Shown here piece after piece: positions 6,316-13,045 of a stretch of DNA of 18,133 nt. Every line of letters starts with the position of its first letter. The first letter of the stretch is position 1. The DNA lies in assembly GCA_002293315.1 (NCBI GenBank), contig DBCZ01000094.1, positions 31,609 through 49,741 of the forward strand. The letters are read 5' to 3'. The stretch is from Ruminococcaceae bacterium UBA945. GTDB lineage: Bacteria; Bacillota; Clostridia; Oscillospirales; Acutalibacteraceae. The position numbers were made by a program, and so were the translations under genes. The notes beneath the pieces were generated by a model that saw only the letters and a list, made by a program, of their open reading frames with translations, searched no databases and was not told where the DNA came from.

Positions 6316-7341
6316 ATGGAGATAGTAAGGAAATTGCCGGAGCCGGCAGAGCTCAAGGCGCAGCTGCCGTTATCAGACGGGCTGAAAGAGATAAAAAGAC
6401 AGCGTGACGGCGAGATAAGAGACATCTTTACAGGAAAGGACGACCGCTTCGTTGTGGTAATCGGGCCATGCTCGGCCGACAGCGAAGACAGCGTGCTGCG
6501 TTATCTTGAAAAGCTTGCAAAGGCGAATATGCGCCTCAAAGACAGACTGATGATTATCCCGAGAATATATACGAACAAGCCGCGCACGACCGGCGGGGGC
6601 TACAAAGGCATGCTGCACCAGCCCAGCCCGGATGAAGCGCCGGATTTGCTCGGCGGCATAATCGCGATAAGGAAAATGCACATCCGCGCCATAAGCGAGA
6701 GCGGCCTGACCGCGGCGGACGAAATGCTCTATCCCGAGAACCGCAGCTATCTTGACGACTTGCTCTCATATGAAGCCATAGGCGCGCGCTCGGTGGAGAA
6801 CCAGCAGCACCGCCTCACGGCAAGCGGGATAGATATTCCCGTGGGCATGAAGAACCCAACAAGCGGAGACTATTCAGTTATGCTCAACTCCGTTGTGGCG
6901 GCACAGACGCCGCATCATTTCATCTATCGCGGCGACGAGGTGGCGACGCAGGGCAACGAGCTTGCGCATGTGATTCTGCGCGGCGGCGTGGATAAATTCG
7001 GCATAGCCGTGCCGAACTACCATTATGAAGACTTATACAGGCTCTGGGAGATGTACGCCGAGCTGAACCTCAGAAACCCCGCGGCGATAATCGACGCGAA
7101 CCACGCGAATTCAAATAAGAAATACAAAGAGCAAATAAGAATCGTGCGTGAGGTGCTTCACAGCCGCAACTATAATGCTGATTTGAAAAAGCTTATCAAG
7201 GGAGTTATGATTGAGAGCTATCTCGTTGAGGGCAGCCAGCCCATAGACGGCGAGCGCGTGTTCGGGAAGTCGATAACAGACCCGTGCCTCGGCTGGGAGG
7301 ACACGGAGATATTACTGGAAAGGATTGCGGAAAGCTGCTGA
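6316..7341 (+). CDS. aroF: 3-deoxy-7-phosphoheptulonate (DAHP) synthase, class I (AroG/AroF type)
   Basis: A 341-residue enzyme joining phosphoenolpyruvate and erythrose 4-phosphate, the first step of the shikimate pathway. Recognisable AroFGH features are G-P-C-S at 50-53 (metal ligand C52), N-K-P-R-T-T at 87-92 (PEP-binding K88 and R90), G-A-R-S-V-E-N-Q at 156-163, D-A-N-H at 260-263 (H263), M-I-E-S at 298-301 (E300) and S-I-T-D-P at 319-323 (D322). All four metal ligands are present. Length and order match the class I alpha enzymes rather than the KDO8P-like or class II forms. Feedback specificity (Phe, Tyr or Trp) cannot be read, so the symbol marks the family only. An AGAGAGGGA box precedes the ATG. 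Confidence 0.94.
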   Translation: MEIVRKLPEPAELKAQLPLSDGLKEIKRQRDGEIRDIFTGKDDRFVVVIGPCSADSEDSVLRYLEKLAKANMRLKDRLMIIPRIYTNKPRTTGGGYKGMLHQPSPDEAPDLLGGIIAIRKMHIRAISESGLTAADEMLYPENRSYLDDLLSYEAIGARSVENQQHRLTASGIDIPVGMKNPTSGDYSVMLNSVVAAQTPHHFIYRGDEVATQGNELAHVILRGGVDKFGIAVPNYHYEDLYRLWEMYAELNLRNPAAIIDANHANSNKKYKEQIRIVREVLHSRNYNADLKKLIKGVMIESYLVEGSQPIDGERVFGKSITDPCLGWEDTEILLERIAESC

Positions 7342-7342
7342 T

Positions 7343-8227
7343 ATGGATAAAAAAACAGAGGCTCAAACGGACATAAAACAGAATATTATAAAGCGAATCT
7401 TCACTGCGGTGAAGGGCTTCATTGTGGGCGCGACTATGCTCGTGCCGGGCGTGAGCGGCGGCTCGATGGCGATGATTCTCGGCGCGTATGACGAGCTTAT
7501 AAGCTCGGTCAGCTCATTTTTCAAGCACAAGCTCAAAAGTGTGATTTTCCTGCTGCTGTTTGTCGGCGGGGCGGGGCTGGGCATGGTGCTGTTTGCGCCG
7601 CAGATTGAAAAGGTGATGGAGAATTTCCCGGTTCTTGCCTCATTTTTCTTCATGGGCGTGGTGGTCGGCGGCGTGCCGATGATGATAAGAAAAGCCGAGG
7701 TGAAGAAATTCACGTGGCGCGTTATTGTCTATCCCGTCATAGGCGCGGCGATTGTGTGGCTGATAGCTCAAATTCCGGCCGACGCCGTGCAGATGGGCGA
7801 CACGGGCTTACTGGGAAACCTCGCGCTCGTCGGAATGGGCTTCATCGCGGCGATAGGGCTTGTGCTTCCGGGCATCAGCGTGACGTATATGTTTGAGGTT
7901 TTCGGCATGTATAAGGGCATACTCAACGCGATAAACACGCGGCAGCTGCTGTATCTCCTGCCGCTTGGCGTCGGCCTCGCGCTGGGGATAATTCTCACGA
8001 CGAAGATACTCGAGCGCCTGATGACGAAGCACCCGACGGCAACTTACCTGATGATTTTCGGCTTCATAATCGGCTCTGTGCCGCAGATTCTCAGAGGCTT
8101 CCCGCAGGGAATGGATATTCTTTACTCCATCGGGCTTTTCCTTGTGGGCTTTGTAGCCATCTATTTCCTCAGCAATTTTGAAGAAAAGCATGAAAAAAAG
8201 CTTGCCGAAAAGCAAGCGGAAAGCTAA
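7343..8227 (+). CDS. DUF368 membrane protein, candidate undecaprenyl-phosphate translocase
   Basis: The frame is open from a TTG at 7325, but the ATG at 7343, one base after the DAHP synthase stop, is the sensible start and gives 294 residues. The protein is polytopic, with about eight hydrophobic segments. The DUF368 signature K-G-F-I-V-G-A-T-M-L-V-P-G-V-S-G-G-S lies at about 23-40, and the related V-L-P-G-I-S in the second half suggests two inverted repeats. DUF368 proteins (PopT) have been linked to flipping undecaprenyl phosphate back across the membrane for cell-wall synthesis; applying that here is by family. The tail is lysine/glutamate-rich and cytoplasmic. It is the last gene of the operon, followed by a terminator. 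Confidence 0.92.
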   Translation: MDKKTEAQTDIKQNIIKRIFTAVKGFIVGATMLVPGVSGGSMAMILGAYDELISSVSSFFKHKLKSVIFLLLFVGGAGLGMVLFAPQIEKVMENFPVLASFFFMGVVVGGVPMMIRKAEVKKFTWRVIVYPVIGAAIVWLIAQIPADAVQMGDTGLLGNLALVGMGFIAAIGLVLPGISVTYMFEVFGMYKGILNAINTRQLLYLLPLGVGLALGIILTTKILERLMTKHPTATYLMIFGFIIGSVPQILRGFPQGMDILYSIGLFLVGFVAIYFLSNFEEKHEKKLAEKQAES

Positions 8228-8235
8228 TAAAAAGA

Positions 8236-8261
8236 ACCCGCTGTTAGCGGGTCCTTTTTTT
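8236..8261. terminator. Bidirectional rho-independent terminator
   Basis: A 7-bp stem ACCCGCT/AGCGGGT (8236-8242 and 8246-8252) with loop GTT has a T-run to the right, serving the plus-strand operon. It has an A-rich flank to the left that becomes T-rich on the other strand, serving the convergent minus-strand peptidase gene. The stop codon of that gene (8260-8262) overlaps the T-run. Confidence 0.88.
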
Positions 8262-8952
8262 ATTCGCTGATGGTATAGACGGTGTTCTTGCCGAAGAGCC
8301 CGAAGACAAAGCCGAGCTTCAAGAAGAATTCCATGTTCTCGTAGCTGTCATAGCGCGTGGCGTTCAGGAAATCTTCCGTCGAATAAACCTCCTCATAGCC
8401 GTACGGGTTCTGCACGACTATACTGTCACGCCGCAAATCCACTGCGGTGACGACGGCGAAATGAAGCGTCCAGGTTTTCTCATCGCCGACGAGGCGCTGT
8501 GCCGCGAATTCAATCGGCACGGGCATTCCCGCGGCGAGAGAAGCATACACGGTTTTGAGCAGCTCGGAATTCGTCAGCTCCCTGTGGCGTGTGGTTTGCC
8601 ATTCGGGGAACTGCCTCGTCATTTCATTTAGAAAGCCGTCTCCCATGGCGGTGGTGATTGCGCCGCCGTTTTCATCAGAAAGGCTTTGCTCTGTTATATC
8701 CTTGCCCTGCCAGTGCGAAAGCATTTCGATAATTGCGTAGCCACAGCTTATCCTCTGCTCGATGAAGCTCACACCGTCTACGGAAACAGGCCGGTTATAC
8801 GCCTCGTCGCTCAGAACGGCGGCGTAATCGTCATTTATGCGCTGGTCGGTTAAAGACTGACTGATGAACATAGCCGCCGTGAAGATGATAATAAGCAGCA
8901 ACAGCGAGGCTAATACTATAGCGGTGATTTTTAACGGTTTCCTGATTTTCAT
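8260..8952 (-). CDS. Membrane-anchored C39-like (papain-fold) cysteine peptidase
   Basis: A 230-residue protein. A basic N-terminus and a hydrophobic segment at about 9-30 anchor it in the membrane, with the catalytic part outside. Q66-R-I-S-C70-G-Y-A is the nucleophile motif of the Peptidase_C39_2 type. L-H164-F-A-V-V-T-A gives the catalytic histidine, and V-V-Q-N182-P-Y-G the third residue, where the family often has D or N before P. A G-M-P-V-P-I-E-F strand precedes the histidine as in these folds. It likely cleaves peptides or peptide-like bonds at the cell surface. No ABC transporter is attached, so it is not a bacteriocin-export peptidase. An AAAGG box lies 8 bases before the ATG. It lies 36 bases after, and in the same direction as, the TIM-barrel-like gene. 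Confidence 0.83.
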   Translation of the reverse strand: MKIRKPLKITAIVLASLLLLIIIFTAAMFISQSLTDQRINDDYAAVLSDEAYNRPVSVDGVSFIEQRISCGYAIIEMLSHWQGKDITEQSLSDENGGAITTAMGDGFLNEMTRQFPEWQTTRHRELTNSELLKTVYASLAAGMPVPIEFAAQRLVGDEKTWTLHFAVVTAVDLRRDSIVVQNPYGYEEVYSTEDFLNATRYDSYENMEFFLKLGFVFGLFGKNTVYTISE

Positions 8953-8988
8953 GCAGTTTTCCTTTATATGTGGATTAGCCGAAACCGC

Positions 8989-9810
8989 CTATCCGAGCAT
9001 TCCCATGGTCGGGAACCTGCCCTCAAAAGCGGCGAGTGAGATTTCAATATCCTCACGCGCCTCGTCGGGCGAATATGCCCCGACCGTCACCATGTCGCAG
9101 TCTCTGATGGTATGCCATGAGAAATTGAGCCCCACATAGGGCGTGCATCTGCCCGCGGCCATCGGCTTAATGGTCATAACGGGCTTTTTCGCGCTGTGGA
9201 TTATCCTTGAGATTAGCTCTATCTCAAGGGGCATCATGAAGCCCAGCGCGTTGTAGATTTGAATGTAGGTTTCCACGTCATAGCCGTGTTCGTCGCAATA
9301 GGTGATGGTATCGGGAACATGCGTGGAAAGCCCGGGGATAAGGCCGGCATCGCGCATCATAGAGGTGTAATCGCCTATGCGCGTGATTTCCCGCTTGTTT
9401 TTGTCAACAAGCTGGTCTGTTGAGGCCTGATGCGTGAGGCAGAACGTCGCGCCTCTTTCGGCGCAGGCCTTTATGGTGGCCTCTGCTTCCCTGCGCGCCT
9501 CGGGGGTATCGTCCATATTCACGACGGGGGTTTCAACCATGATGATTTTCTTCCCCTGCTTCTGCTCGGTTTCTTTAATGGCGTCCACAAGCTCCGGCGC
9601 CCAGCCGAACGGTCCCATAATCGTGTCTACGCCATGCTCGAGATATGCCTCAAGAAGCGGGATAAACCGCTCCTTCGCGTCATAGCTGCGCTTAATCATC
9701 GCGTCAGCCGAGGGGCTTTGATGGCTGAAGCCCAGAAGCCAGTTCGTGCCGATAATCATGCGTGAGACGGAAACTCCGCCCACCGTCGTCCTTGGGAATA
9801 AATCGCTCAT
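8989..9810 (-). CDS. TIM-barrel-like, possibly aldo/keto-reductase-related protein
   Basis: A 273-residue soluble protein with no signal or membrane segment. The beginning R-T-T-V-G-G-V-S-V-S-R-M-I-I-G-T-N is the first-strand pattern of aldo/keto reductases. Later strands (H-G-V-D-T-I, K-I-I-M-V-E-T-P, F-C-L-T-H-Q-A-S, G-L-I-P-G-L-S-T-H, K-P-V-M-T-I-K-P-M-A-A-G-R) alternate with helices as in a TIM barrel. The canonical AKR catalytic Asp-Tyr-Lys-His set is not obvious, so the reductase label is weak. It could be another barrel enzyme or a non-catalytic relative. The ATG at 9810 follows an AAAGGCAGG sequence. It heads an operon with the C39-like peptidase. Confidence 0.72.
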   Translation of the reverse strand: MSDLFPRTTVGGVSVSRMIIGTNWLLGFSHQSPSADAMIKRSYDAKERFIPLLEAYLEHGVDTIMGPFGWAPELVDAIKETEQKQGKKIIMVETPVVNMDDTPEARREAEATIKACAERGATFCLTHQASTDQLVDKNKREITRIGDYTSMMRDAGLIPGLSTHVPDTITYCDEHGYDVETYIQIYNALGFMMPLEIELISRIIHSAKKPVMTIKPMAAGRCTPYVGLNFSWHTIRDCDMVTVGAYSPDEAREDIEISLAAFEGRFPTMGMLG

Positions 9811-9881
9811 GTTCTGCCTGCCTTTCCGCTATAATAGCTGTGATTTATAAATTAAAAATCCACATAAACCTTAAGGATTAC

Positions 9882-9910
9882 ATAATAATTAATAGAAGAG
9901 AATTTGACAA
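9882..9910 (-). promoter_or_regulatory. Sigma-A promoter of the 9810-8260 operon
   Basis: On the minus strand TTGTCA (9905-9910) and TATTAT (9882-9887) are spaced by 17 bases, with the start expected about 65 bases before the ATG at 9810. Its -35 box overlaps, on the opposite strand, the -35 box of the rightward promoter. Confidence 0.62.
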
Positions 9911-9932
9911 TAATAGTATTATATAGTATCAT
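9904..9932 (+). promoter_or_regulatory. Upstream sigma-A promoter of the MFS gene
   Basis: A perfect TTGACA (9904-9909), 17-base spacer and TATCAT (9927-9932). The transcription start would be near 9939, giving a leader of about 90 bases. It is one of two tandem promoters for the transporter. Confidence 0.62.
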
Positions 9933-9948
9933 TTATTCAAAATAAACA

Positions 9949-9977
9949 TTGACTAAATCTGAAATTAGGGATATAAA
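9949..9977 (+). promoter_or_regulatory. Proximal sigma-A promoter of the MFS gene
   Basis: TTGACT (9949-9954), 17-base spacer and TATAAA (9972-9977), with a perfect TATAAT slightly further on (9979-9984) but badly spaced for this -35. It would give a leader of about 45 bases. The surrounding 9811-10028 gap is strongly AT-rich and contains no gene. Confidence 0.55.
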
Positions 9978-10028
9978 CTATAATGTTAGGCGAATAATTT
10001 CGGCAATCGGCTGAATGCGGGAGGAAGC

Positions 10029-11192
10029 ATGAAAAAGTATAAAGGGAGCTATGCAAGCTATATCATAACATATTTCTTCTATTTCTTTTGTATGGCTGTG
10101 CCGGGGTCGGTGCTCTCTATTTATCTGAGGCAAACGGGCAAAACGGCAGCGGAAATGAGCTTCATCGTGTCTGCAGCGAGCCTGTTTTCGATTATCATGC
10201 TGCCGATTGTCGGCTATCTCAATGATAAGCTGCAAAAGCCCAAGCTGATAGGCTCGATACTTCTGCTCTTCGCCGGCGCATTCGGCATACTGTTTTCAAT
10301 CAGCCATGAAGTATGGATACTCTTTATACTCAACGGCCTCATGGCGTCCTGCATAAGCTCATTTATGAGCGTTTCGGAAAAAATGGCGAGCTCGAGCAGA
10401 TACAGATACGGCACGATACGCGTGTGGGGAACGCTGGGCTATGCCGCAGGCGCGCAAATTGCGGGCTTTGCGCTGGAGCAGATTTCGGAGAATTTCATCT
10501 TTATCCTGCTAGTTATTGCCGCTGTGATGGTGTCCATCGGTCTGCTCGGCGTGAATAATCCCGCACCGGAAAAACCAAGTGAAGCCGAGAAGCCGAAGAG
10601 TGAAAAATCTCTTGTGTTCCTCAAAGACAGAAACTTCATTCTCTATCTTATGATAGTGATTCTGGTTTCCGGGTCGTTCGGTGTGAACATGATTTATGTG
10701 CCTGTTCTCATGGCGGAAAACGGCATAAGCATAACCGTCGTCGGCACGATTCTATTCTTCAGCACGATAGTTGAGATTCCGCTCATCGTCTTCTCAAACA
10801 GGTTTATGGATAAAATCAGAGGAACCACACTCATGAGAATTATGCTTCTGATAGCGGTAGTGCAGTTTATATGCTACGGCTTTTTCAGCGGCTCGCAGGT
10901 GGTGCTTGTGGGGGTTATCGTGTTCCTCAAGGCCGTCGCCTCGACTCTTTTGGTCATGATAAACCTCAAGGTTGTGAGAAACATCGTTGGGCTGAGCTAT
11001 ACCTCGACGGCGCTGGGCATATTGAGCGCGGTGAGCTCGCTGGGCGGGGTTTTGCTTCAGAATTTATCCGGCCTGTTCGTGGATATGTTCAATATCCCGA
11101 TGCTTTATCTGGCGCTGGTGGGCTTCATGGCGTTGGCGCTGATTCTTTCATATTTCCTCAAAATCAGCAATGATGAGAGAGTGTTCTCATGA
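10029..11192 (+). CDS. Major facilitator superfamily transporter
   Basis: A 387-residue polytopic protein with about 12 hydrophobic segments, split by a charged loop (P-A-P-E-K-P-S-E-A-E-K-P-K, about 177-195) between the two six-helix halves. R-Y-G-T-I-R-V-W-G-T-L-G-Y-A at about 119-132 is characteristic of the MFS_1_like/oligosaccharide or nucleoside:H+ symporter branch. It would move a small solute across the cytoplasmic membrane using the proton gradient; direction and substrate are unknown. A GGGAGGAAG box precedes the ATG. It is transcribed alone, divergent from the TIM-barrel/peptidase pair and convergent with the LytTR gene 21 bases downstream; no terminator hairpin is visible in that gap. 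Confidence 0.9.
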   Translation: MKKYKGSYASYIITYFFYFFCMAVPGSVLSIYLRQTGKTAAEMSFIVSAASLFSIIMLPIVGYLNDKLQKPKLIGSILLLFAGAFGILFSISHEVWILFILNGLMASCISSFMSVSEKMASSSRYRYGTIRVWGTLGYAAGAQIAGFALEQISENFIFILLVIAAVMVSIGLLGVNNPAPEKPSEAEKPKSEKSLVFLKDRNFILYLMIVILVSGSFGVNMIYVPVLMAENGISITVVGTILFFSTIVEIPLIVFSNRFMDKIRGTTLMRIMLLIAVVQFICYGFFSGSQVVLVGVIVFLKAVASTLLVMINLKVVRNIVGLSYTSTALGILSAVSSLGGVLLQNLSGLFVDMFNIPMLYLALVGFMALALILSYFLKISNDERVFS

Positions 11193-11213
11193 ATCAAGAC
11201 AATAAATGAAAAG

Positions 11214-11933
11214 CTATCGTCCGTTATTATAATATTCTAAAATTTTCTTCTTCACAGCGCTGTGCTTCGCGTGAGAAACGGGAACGCGGCTTTTGTTATC
11301 GAGTGTGATGAATGCCGTGCCGAACTCTACAATATGCGACACATTGACGATATATGAAGAGTGGCTTCGGATGAAATCCGGGTGCGCCAGCACCGCTTTG
11401 GCGGCGGCAGTGAAGGAGATTCTCATGCTGGAGGTGGTGATGACGTCGCCGGTATCCAGCACTATATTCATGCGGTGATTTGTGTATTTTATGTAGAGAA
11501 TTCTGCCGGTTTTAACAATATTTACGCCGTCGGCCGTGTTGAACGTGACAGCAGGGCCTTCTTCTTTTTCCTTCGGCGGGAAATGCCGAAGGATAATCCC
11601 GGTGAGGCGCGTATAATCAATTGGCGCAAGGAGATAGGCGAGAGCGTCGAGGTCAAAGGCGTCCATTGCAAAGGCCGGTTTTGCCGCGATGAAAATCACC
11701 TCATTACCGGGAGTTGCCTTTATATCCTTTGCAAAAAGAAGCCCTCTCTCCGAGTGTTCAGTGATATCTATAATGAAGAGATTATACACGTTTTCAAACA
11801 GGCTCATTTGAAAGAAACTGATTCTGTGAAGCCGGCAATAGTCTGTGCCTGTGAGCCGAAGGCTCTCCGTGAGCCGCCTCTCAAGCTCGCCAAGCACCCT
11901 CTCGTTGCTTCCGTATAATGCGATGTTAAGCAA
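11214..11933 (-). CDS. LytTR-type DNA-binding regulator with degenerate receiver domain
   Basis: A 239-residue protein. The start is a TTG at 11933, chosen because an AGGAGG box (11941-11946) lies 7 bases upstream and the protein then begins on the first receiver strand. Residues 1-118 look like a response-regulator receiver: F-I-I-D56-I keeps a phospho-acceptor-like aspartate and D-A-L-A-Y-L-L-A-P-I is the typical end. But the acidic pair after strand 1 is replaced by Y-G-S-N, the Thr/Ser is alanine (A83/A84), and the lysine of the K-P motif is alanine (A103). Residues about 129-235 are a LytTR domain (I-L-Y-I, F-I-R-S-H-S-S-Y-I-V-N). No sensor kinase is adjacent. Divergent from the SipW/TasA-like genes, it is the likely regulator of that locus. 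Confidence 0.9.
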   Translation of the reverse strand: MLNIALYGSNERVLGELERRLTESLRLTGTDYCRLHRISFFQMSLFENVYNLFIIDITEHSERGLLFAKDIKATPGNEVIFIAAKPAFAMDAFDLDALAYLLAPIDYTRLTGIILRHFPPKEKEEGPAVTFNTADGVNIVKTGRILYIKYTNHRMNIVLDTGDVITTSSMRISFTAAAKAVLAHPDFIRSHSSYIVNVSHIVEFGTAFITLDNKSRVPVSHAKHSAVKKKILEYYNNGR

Positions 11934-11975
11934 AGCGCTCCCTCCTATCCCTTATTTTATTCACTTTCTAAGAGA

Positions 11976-12004
11976 ATAATATCACTAAATATATGAAAAG
12001 TGAA
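11976..12004 (-). promoter_or_regulatory. Possible promoter of the LytTR gene
   Basis: On the minus strand TTCACT (11999-12004) and TATTAT (11976-11981) with a 17-base spacer, start expected near 11970. The -35 is only partly consensus, but phased A-tracts lie directly upstream of it, as in promoters aided by curved or UP-like DNA. Confidence 0.45.
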
Positions 12005-12072
12005 GCAGTATAGTACAAAATAGCAGAAAATGAGTGAAAACACCGAATAAATAGGTGAAAAGTGTTGCAAAA
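11996..12072. other. Helically phased A-tracts (predicted curved DNA)
   Basis: Six AAAA tracts on the plus strand start at 11996, 12017, 12027, 12037, 12058 and 12069. The steps are 21, 10, 10, 21 and 11 bases, that is one or two helical turns each (73 bases over seven turns). Such phasing bends DNA in one direction. The array lies just upstream of the LytTR promoter -35. Confidence 0.65.
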
Positions 12073-12074
12073 GT

Positions 12075-12087
12075 GCACATGATGTGC
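12075..12087. promoter_or_regulatory. Perfect 13-base dyad, candidate operator
   Basis: GCACAT and ATGTGC are perfect inverted arms around a single G. It lies between the A-tract array and the other inverted repeats, too short and without a T-run to be a terminator, so a protein-binding site is the likelier reading. Confidence 0.45.
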
Positions 12088-12181
12088 GATAATACGAATA
12101 TACATATTGTATGCGGTCGATCGGCGGCGTATTTTGTGTTTCAAAATGGTATTATTTAGTGAGTAAGTGGCGAATTCCATT

Positions 12182-12204
12182 TTTTTGATAATTCTTATCA
12201 AAAA
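12182..12204. promoter_or_regulatory. Perfect 10-base inverted repeat next to the sipW -35
   Basis: Arms TTTTTGATAA (12182-12191) and TTATCAAAAA (12195-12204) surround TTC. The repeat ends three bases before the -35 box of the rightward promoter. Its AT-rich arms make it a poor terminator and a good candidate activator or repressor site for the SipW/TasA-like genes. Confidence 0.55.
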
Positions 12205-12207
12205 GTA

Positions 12208-12237
12208 TTGAATTTTCCGTGGCTGGTGTGTTATAAT
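12208..12237 (+). promoter_or_regulatory. Sigma-A promoter of the SipW/TasA-like locus
   Basis: TTGAAT (12208-12213) and a perfect TATAAT (12232-12237) with 18-base spacing, plus a TG at 12229-12230 forming an extended -10. Transcription should start near 12244, about 19 bases before the ATG at 12263. This rules out the in-frame GTG at 12242 as start. Confidence 0.75.
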
Positions 12238-12262
12238 TAAGGTGAAAAGAGAAAATGGTGAC

Positions 12263-13000
12263 ATGGCTAAGGAAAAAAAGCATTCAAACACTGGACGGAG
12301 CGTGGGTCAGAGAATAGTCAGTATAGTCGGAATCCTGCTCTGTGTTATCTTTATACCATTGATTGTCGTGAATCTCGTTCTTGTGGTTAAAAGCTACATG
12401 GACGAGGAGAGAATCCCGACCGTTTTTGGCGTTGCACCTGTTATATGTCTCTCAGGCTCAATGGAGCCGGAATTCTCTACCGGAGACATGATTTTCATTC
12501 AGGAAGTTGATACGGAAACACTTCAGGTGGGAGATGTAATTTGTTTTATCCCGTATGGCTCAGACGCCGCGGTTACACACAGGATTATCGAAACGCAGAT
12601 TAACGGAGGCCTCAATACCTTCATCACGCGCGGAGATGCAAACAACACCGAGGATAGAACGCCGGTTTCTGCGCCGGAGGTTCAGGGCAAATATACGGGC
12701 GTGCATATTCCGGGGCTGGGCGATTTGGCCTTGTTTATGCAGACGACCACGGGAATGATAGTCTTCATTGTGGTGCCGCTTCTCTTGTTTGTGCTATGGG
12801 ATGTCGTCCGCAGGGCGGTGGCATCAAGAAAGAAAGCCGGAAGCAAGCAGGAGCTGGAGGCAGAGCTTGAAAGGCTGAGGGCGCAGGTTTCAGAAAACAG
12901 CGCGCAGGAATATTTTGGTGACTCGCAGCAGAGTGCTGCTGAAGATAATCACACATATGCGGAGGCTATTTCGCACCAGGAGCCGGATAACAACGAATAG
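12263..13000 (+). CDS. sipW: SipW-type (S26B) signal peptidase I, first copy, with coiled-coil tail
   Basis: A 245-residue membrane peptidase of the ER/archaeal type, which cleaves signal peptides outside the membrane. A transmembrane segment at about 18-43 is followed by S64-G-S66-M-E-P with nucleophile S66, T-G-D-M (73-76), V-T-H106-R-I with the histidine that replaces lysine in this subfamily, and R-G-D125-A-N-N-T-E-D131. A second membrane segment lies at about 164-180. The last 65 residues are unusual: K-Q-E-L-E-A-E-L-E-R-L-R-A-Q-V (195-209) looks like a coiled coil, then an acidic, glutamine-rich tail, probably cytoplasmic. It precedes the TasA-like gene, the expected substrate, by 109 bases. 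The ribosome-binding site is weak and the leader short. Confidence 0.92.
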   Translation: MAKEKKHSNTGRSVGQRIVSIVGILLCVIFIPLIVVNLVLVVKSYMDEERIPTVFGVAPVICLSGSMEPEFSTGDMIFIQEVDTETLQVGDVICFIPYGSDAAVTHRIIETQINGGLNTFITRGDANNTEDRTPVSAPEVQGKYTGVHIPGLGDLALFMQTTTGMIVFIVVPLLLFVLWDVVRRAVASRKKAGSKQELEAELERLRAQVSENSAQEYFGDSQQSAAEDNHTYAEAISHQEPDNNE

Positions 13001-13045
13001 CGAATTCTTCCGTGAAAACTCAGGGAATTAATCGAAATGATAAAC

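Larger units (their letters stand above)
11934..12262. other. 329-base divergent regulatory region between the LytTR and SipW genes
   Basis: No gene is convincing here. The stretch is AT-rich and holds a leftward promoter (11976-12004), phased A-tracts (11996-12072), inverted repeats at 12075-12087, 12100-12112 (ATACA-TAT-TGTAT), 12131-12147 (ATTTTG/CAAAAT) and 12182-12204, and a rightward promoter (12208-12237). The density of dyads suggests several regulators or one regulator bound cooperatively. Confidence 0.7.

Noticed and set aside
8260..8952. Bacteriocin-processing C39 peptidase
   Set aside because: No ABC transporter domain, no double-glycine leader peptide gene and no immunity gene were seen nearby.
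11193..11213. Terminator between the convergent MFS and LytTR genes
   Set aside because: The 21-base gap and its flanks show no usable stem plus T-run; overlap of the two transcripts is more likely.
12242..12262. Upstream GTG start for the first SipW-type peptidase
   Set aside because: It lies at or before the predicted transcription start of the extended -10 promoter, so the ATG at 12263 is used.
11968..12291. Minus-strand open frame (107 codons) covering the LytTR-SipW divergent region
   Set aside because: It would overlap both promoters and all dyads, and its composition is that of translated AT-rich DNA; no ribosome-binding site was seen.
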